NCBI GenBank assembly: GCA_958422845.1
Contig: CATZPU010000029.1
Span: forward strand, 1-8,888
Direction of reading: 5' to 3'
From: an uncultured Lachnospiraceae bacterium
GTDB lineage: Bacteria > Bacillota > Clostridia > Lachnospirales > Lachnospiraceae
DNA: 8,888 nucleotides
Both the position numbers and the translations under genes were made by a program. The notes under the pieces were generated by a model that saw nothing but the letters and a program-made list of their open reading frames with translations, was not told where the DNA came from and did not search any database. Below, in pieces: positions 6,475 to 8,888 of this stretch (the stretch's first letter is position 1; every line of letters begins with the position of its first letter).

Positions 6475-7642
6475 ATCTCTGTCCTCCGCCATCGCCCAAA
6501 AGCGCTGCAAGCGTCGGGTTCACATGCAGAAACTCCATGCATGCGGTAAGCTTTGCATGGCCGTCTGACTGTCTCTTCTCCTGTTCTTTTTCCCGCACCG
6601 CGCGAATCAGGATATTTTTCGGCGTATGCTCCATATCGATAAACTCAAGCACCTGCACGCGGTAGCCTGATTCCTCAAGCATCGAAGCCCGCAGCCCGTC
6701 CGTCACAAGCGCCGCTATCCGCTCTTTTAAAAGCCCGTATTTTAATACCGGTTCGAGGATCTCATTTTCCATCTGTCCGTTCAGCTCATGCTGACAGCAC
6801 GGCACCGACAAAATGGCTTTTGCATTCCACCCGACTGCCTTCGCAAGCGCATGATCCGTCGCCGTATCGCAGGCATGCAGCGTCACGACAAGATCCACCT
6901 GATCCACGCCCTCGTAATCCGCAATATCTCCCGTCAGAAACTGCAGCTTTTCATAACCAAACTCCTGTGCGAGCGCATTACAGTGCGCGATCACATCCTC
7001 CTTCAGATCAAGCCCTATGATGCGCAGATCATAGCCGCGAAGCTCATGCAGATAATAATAGATCGCAAAGGTCAGATACGACTTGCCGCATCCAAAATCG
7101 ATCATCGTCAGCTCCCTGCCCTTATCCAATACGGGACAGATGTCCTCTATAAACTCAAGAAAACGATTGATCTGCCTGAATTTATCGTACTTCGCACGCA
7201 CTACCCTGCCCTCCGGCGTCATGACGCCAAGCTTCACAAGGAAAGGCACAGCCTGTCCTTCCGGCAGCAGGTATTTTTTCGTGCGGTTGTGGCTTAGATC
7301 GGCCTGCGCACGTTTTTGTCCGCACTGCTTCTTCTTGATCGTGACCTTTCCTTTTTTGCTCACAAGGACTGTCGCAGACTGTGTCGTCGTCTCGATCTGC
7401 ATCTGTCTGAAATCCCTGCTCATCCATGTGAGCAGGGCCAGAACCATATCCTGTTCCGTATAATTTTTATGAAATTCTTTTTTTCCATCCCAAAGCGCAG
7501 CCTGAAACACCACGCCGTTTTTGCCTCCGACCGGTCTTACCTTAATCTTCTGCATTGCTTCCTTCGATTTCTGTCCGCTGACTACGATGTGTAGCAGCTC
7601 CTCATTCAAAATTGATTCCAGTAATGTTTTTAATTCTTCCAT
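6473..7642 (-). CDS. SAM-dependent methyltransferase, METTL25/RRNAD1-like
   Basis: A 389-residue class I SAM-dependent methyltransferase. An N-terminal region (about 1-110) contains KIKVRPVGGKNG and a segment resembling accessory substrate-binding domains. A basic linker with TKKYLLPEG (121-129) follows. The catalytic domain has motif I DFGCGKSYLT (182-191), an acidic residue at the end of the second strand in GLDLKED (210-216), LHACDTATDHAL (255-266) and VPCCQHEL (280-287). The LHACDTATD and PCC motifs are characteristic of the METTL25/GSTCD/RRNAD1-like group (Methyltransf_32). Its bacterial substrate is unknown to me; RNA or protein is possible. GGAG (7648-7651) lies 5 bases before the ATG. 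It is the first gene of a probable pair with the membrane protein, with a putative promoter at 7753-7781. Confidence 0.82.
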   Translation of the reverse strand: MEELKTLLESILNEELLHIVVSGQKSKEAMQKIKVRPVGGKNGVVFQAALWDGKKEFHKNYTEQDMVLALLTWMSRDFRQMQIETTTQSATVLVSKKGKVTIKKKQCGQKRAQADLSHNRTKKYLLPEGQAVPFLVKLGVMTPEGRVVRAKYDKFRQINRFLEFIEDICPVLDKGRELTMIDFGCGKSYLTFAIYYYLHELRGYDLRIIGLDLKEDVIAHCNALAQEFGYEKLQFLTGDIADYEGVDQVDLVVTLHACDTATDHALAKAVGWNAKAILSVPCCQHELNGQMENEILEPVLKYGLLKERIAALVTDGLRASMLEESGYRVQVLEFIDMEHTPKNILIRAVREKEQEKRQSDGHAKLTACMEFLHVNPTLAALLGDGGGQR

Positions 7643-7752
7643 CTGTACTCCATGTTCTCAGTCTCTTACGTGCAATGCGGCTGTCCCGCGCCGATGCAGC
7701 AGAAACTTTTTTTGCTGTACCAGTCCCTCCGACTGTCTTACAGTTACAAATC

Positions 7753-7781
7753 AGTATACTATCCCTGATGGAATTCAACAA
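7753..7781 (-). promoter_or_regulatory. Putative sigma-A promoter for the methyltransferase pair
   Basis: On the minus strand, TTGTTG (7776-7781) and TATACT (7753-7758) are separated by exactly 17 bases, and the -10 is one mismatch from consensus. It lies in the 158-base gap between the 222-residue protein and the methyltransferase, about 110 bases before the latter's start. The -35 matches only three of six positions. Confidence 0.45.
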
Positions 7782-7800
7782 GTTTTTTAGCTGTGTTTTT

Positions 7801-8469
7801 CTAATATCTTCTGCGGCGGCACCTGCCATGCCTGCATCTTCTGTGGTGCATCTCCTGCAAAAGCATCACACGGATCATGTCGCCGAGCCAGTCCTGTCCG
7901 GCGCGTCCTCTTCTGCGTCCCTGATACTGCATCGAAAATACCTCCGGCATTTCCGGCTCCGTCATACTCTGCCACGCATCTTCCCCGTCAGCTGTACGCT
8001 GCCACGCTGCATCCGGCTGTTCTCCCGCCATCTGCCCGCTCATCTCCTGCTCCTTTGGCATCTGTCCGTTCATCTGCTGCTGCGCCTGCTTCTTTATCCG
8101 CTCCTGTATCCGCCATATCGTTGTCTGATCCGGATACGAATCAAACATCGGGCTTCCCTCGTATTCCATCTTGTCACATTCTTCCTCAACAAGCGGAAGA
8201 AGGAGCTTTGCCGCCTCCGGATACATTGCCTGAAGCGCGCGCAGATCGCGTTCCTGTTTCATCTGCTCCTCCATTTCCTGTGCGTACTCCGGCTGTGTAA
8301 AAAATGGTCTCACACGTTCCTCCTCTTCCTCTCCTTCATACGGATTCCAACCGCTCTGCCTGCGCTCCCTGTCAATTTCCTCCGCGCGCATCCGGTCGCT
8401 TCTGACGGATACCGTTTTGCTTCCGGCAAATGACGTTCTTCTTCCGGAATTTATATTGCGATACTGCAT
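7801..8469 (-). CDS. Hypothetical protein with acidic, Met/Gln-rich and Arg/Cys-rich tail segments
   Basis: A 222-residue protein of unknown function. In order it has a basic N-terminus (1-40), an acidic stretch EGEEEEE (45-51), and a well-ordered central segment LRALQAMYPEAAKLLLPLVE (77-96) continuing as EECDKMEYEGSPMFDSYPD (96-114) and then a helical IWRIQERIKKQ. Next comes a Met/Gln-rich low-complexity linker (128-180) with near-repeated NGQMP/SGQMA units. The C-terminus has an amphipathic WLGDMIRVMLLQEM followed by HHRRCRHGRCRRRRY. I recall similar central and RCRH-type tail segments in uncharacterised clostridial proteins but know no function. No signal peptide or membrane segment is seen. 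AAGGAA (8474-8479), with GAGGTG just upstream, precedes the ATG. The tail could bind nucleic acid or metal; that is inference. Confidence 0.7.
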   Translation of the reverse strand: MQYRNINSGRRTSFAGSKTVSVRSDRMRAEEIDRERRQSGWNPYEGEEEEERVRPFFTQPEYAQEMEEQMKQERDLRALQAMYPEAAKLLLPLVEEECDKMEYEGSPMFDSYPDQTTIWRIQERIKKQAQQQMNGQMPKEQEMSGQMAGEQPDAAWQRTADGEDAWQSMTEPEMPEVFSMQYQGRRRGRAGQDWLGDMIRVMLLQEMHHRRCRHGRCRRRRY

Positions 8470-8532
8470 AATTTTCCTTCACCTCAAGATTTTCTTCCTT
8501 ATTAGTATATGACGGAATCAGAAAATGTACCT

Positions 8533-8561
8533 TTGCATCCATACCGCATCTGTAGTAAAAT
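8533..8561 (+). promoter_or_regulatory. Putative sigma-A promoter for the YbaK-type deacylase
   Basis: TTGCAT (8533-8538) and TAAAAT (8556-8561) are spaced by exactly 17 bases. The -10 is one mismatch from TATAAT and the -35 matches only three positions. This gives a leader of roughly 95 bases before the ATG at 8662. Confidence 0.45.
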
Positions 8562-8590
8562 ACAAAAAGCATCTACACAAAATACAAAAA
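8546..8590. repeat. Imperfect tandem repeat of about 23 bases over the promoter
   Basis: GCATCTGTAGTAAAATAC followed by AAAAA (8546-8568) is followed at once by GCATCTACACAAAATAC and AAAAA (8569-8590). The copies differ at a few central positions and by one base in length. The first copy contains the putative -10 and the second covers the expected transcription start. Confidence 0.7.
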
Positions 8591-8661
8591 ATGCTTCGCG
8601 GCATCCACGGCAAGTGCAGAAAGTATGTTTGCCGCATACGCTTTTATGACAGGAGGAAATT

Positions 8662-8888
8662 ATGGCAAAGCAAAAAGAAGTGAAAACAAACGCCATGCGG
8701 ATTCTCGACCGCATGAAGATTCCATATACAACGCACACCTACGAGTGCGACGAATTTACAGATGGGAAACAGACGGCTGATCTGCTCGGTTTTCCGCATG
8801 AGATCATGTTCAAGACACTCGTGACCGTAAGCCCCGCAGGAGCATATTACGTATTCGTACTGCCGATAGACAATGAACTGGATCTAAA
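8662..8888 (+). CDS. ybaK: YbaK-type Cys-tRNA(Pro) deacylase, 5' part only
   Basis: The first 75 codons of a gene that runs off the window end. The reading begins MAKQKEVKTNAMRILDRM, continues through YECDEFTDGKQTADLLG and FKTLVTV, and reaches YYVFVLPIDNELDLK. This matches the N-terminal half of YbaK/EbsC editing proteins of about 155-160 residues, which hydrolyse mischarged Cys-tRNA(Pro) in the cytosol. The Lys of FKTLV corresponds to the conserved active-site lysine of the family. AGGAGG at 8651-8656 lies 5 bases before the ATG. The gene is transcribed away from the 222-residue hypothetical protein gene, and no functional link to its neighbours is evident. Confidence 0.88.
   Translation, partial: MAKQKEVKTNAMRILDRMKIPYTTHTYECDEFTDGKQTADLLGFPHEIMFKTLVTVSPAGAYYVFVLPIDNELDL

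Larger units (their letters stand above)
8470..8661. promoter_or_regulatory. Divergent intergenic region
   Basis: A 192-base region between the minus-strand hypothetical gene and the plus-strand deacylase gene. It contains the leaders and ribosome binding sites of both genes, a putative plus-strand promoter, an imperfect tandem repeat and a small hairpin (CGGCAA at 8608-8613 with TTGCCG at 8629-8634) in the deacylase leader. GCGGCA at about 8599-8604 can pair alternatively with TGCCGC at 8630-8635, so two exclusive folds exist. I see no convincing minus-strand promoter. Confidence 0.55.

Noticed and set aside
6460..6510. Upstream start for the membrane protein, adding 17 residues before MQKKLSVLK
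   Set aside because: The extension is highly charged, lies partly inside the methyltransferase gene and lacks a good ribosome binding site, whereas the ATG at 6459 has AGGAGAG at 8 bases.
7602..7829. 75-codon minus-strand open frame filling the gap between the hypothetical protein and the methyltransferase
   Set aside because: It overlaps both neighbouring genes, starts without a ribosome binding site and shows no family resemblance. The gap is better explained by a promoter.
7612..8433. 273-codon plus-strand open frame opposite the 222-residue protein
   Set aside because: Its Leu/Pro/Arg-rich composition is explained by antisense reading of the Glu/Gln/Arg-rich gene. The minus-strand frame has a good ribosome binding site and conserved-looking segments.

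Overview
The window looks like a chromosomal segment from an anaerobic Firmicute, most likely a Clostridia member of the Lachnospiraceae type. This rests on strong AGGAGG ribosome binding sites, moderate GC content, the character of the proteins (a DhaK/DhaL pair, an EryI-like RpiB, a YbaK-type deacylase, a conserved clostridial hypothetical protein with a Cys/Arg-rich tail) and Gram-positive-style intrinsic terminators. No mobile element, CRISPR array, rRNA or tRNA gene is visible.

Left part (1-3420, + strand): a compact four-gene operon closed by a strong terminator. It encodes a zinc alcohol dehydrogenase of the erythritol/L-threitol dehydrogenase type, DhaK-like and DhaL-like kinase subunits, and an RpiB/EryI-like sugar-phosphate isomerase. 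Together they read as a tetritol-to-tetrose-phosphate route: a C4 polyol is oxidised to erythrulose, the ketose is phosphorylated by a two-subunit dihydroxyacetone-kinase-type enzyme, and the erythrulose phosphate is isomerised to D-erythrose 4-phosphate for the pentose phosphate pathway. Transport and regulatory genes, and any DhaM phosphodonor, are not in the window.

Middle (3318-3978): a 661-base AT-rich gap between convergent transcription units. It holds the operon terminator, a second hairpin that folds best as a minus-strand terminator, a cre-like site overlapping a TTGACA hexamer on the minus strand (a possible short RNA), and a tight cluster of DnaA boxes. Three of the boxes are perfect TTATCCACA, two of these abut, and there are two near-matches, yet no dnaA gene is nearby.

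Right part (3979-8469, - strand): three genes. A 222-residue hypothetical protein with acidic, Met/Gln-rich and Arg/Cys-rich segments comes first in transcription order. After a gap with its own putative promoter come a METTL25/RRNAD1-like SAM-dependent methyltransferase and, 13 bases on, a membrane-anchored 826-residue protein that appears to carry a C-terminal C39-peptidase-like fold lacking the usual catalytic His. A divergent intergenic region (8470-8661) then leads to the start of a + strand YbaK-type Cys-tRNA(Pro) deacylase, cut by the window end.
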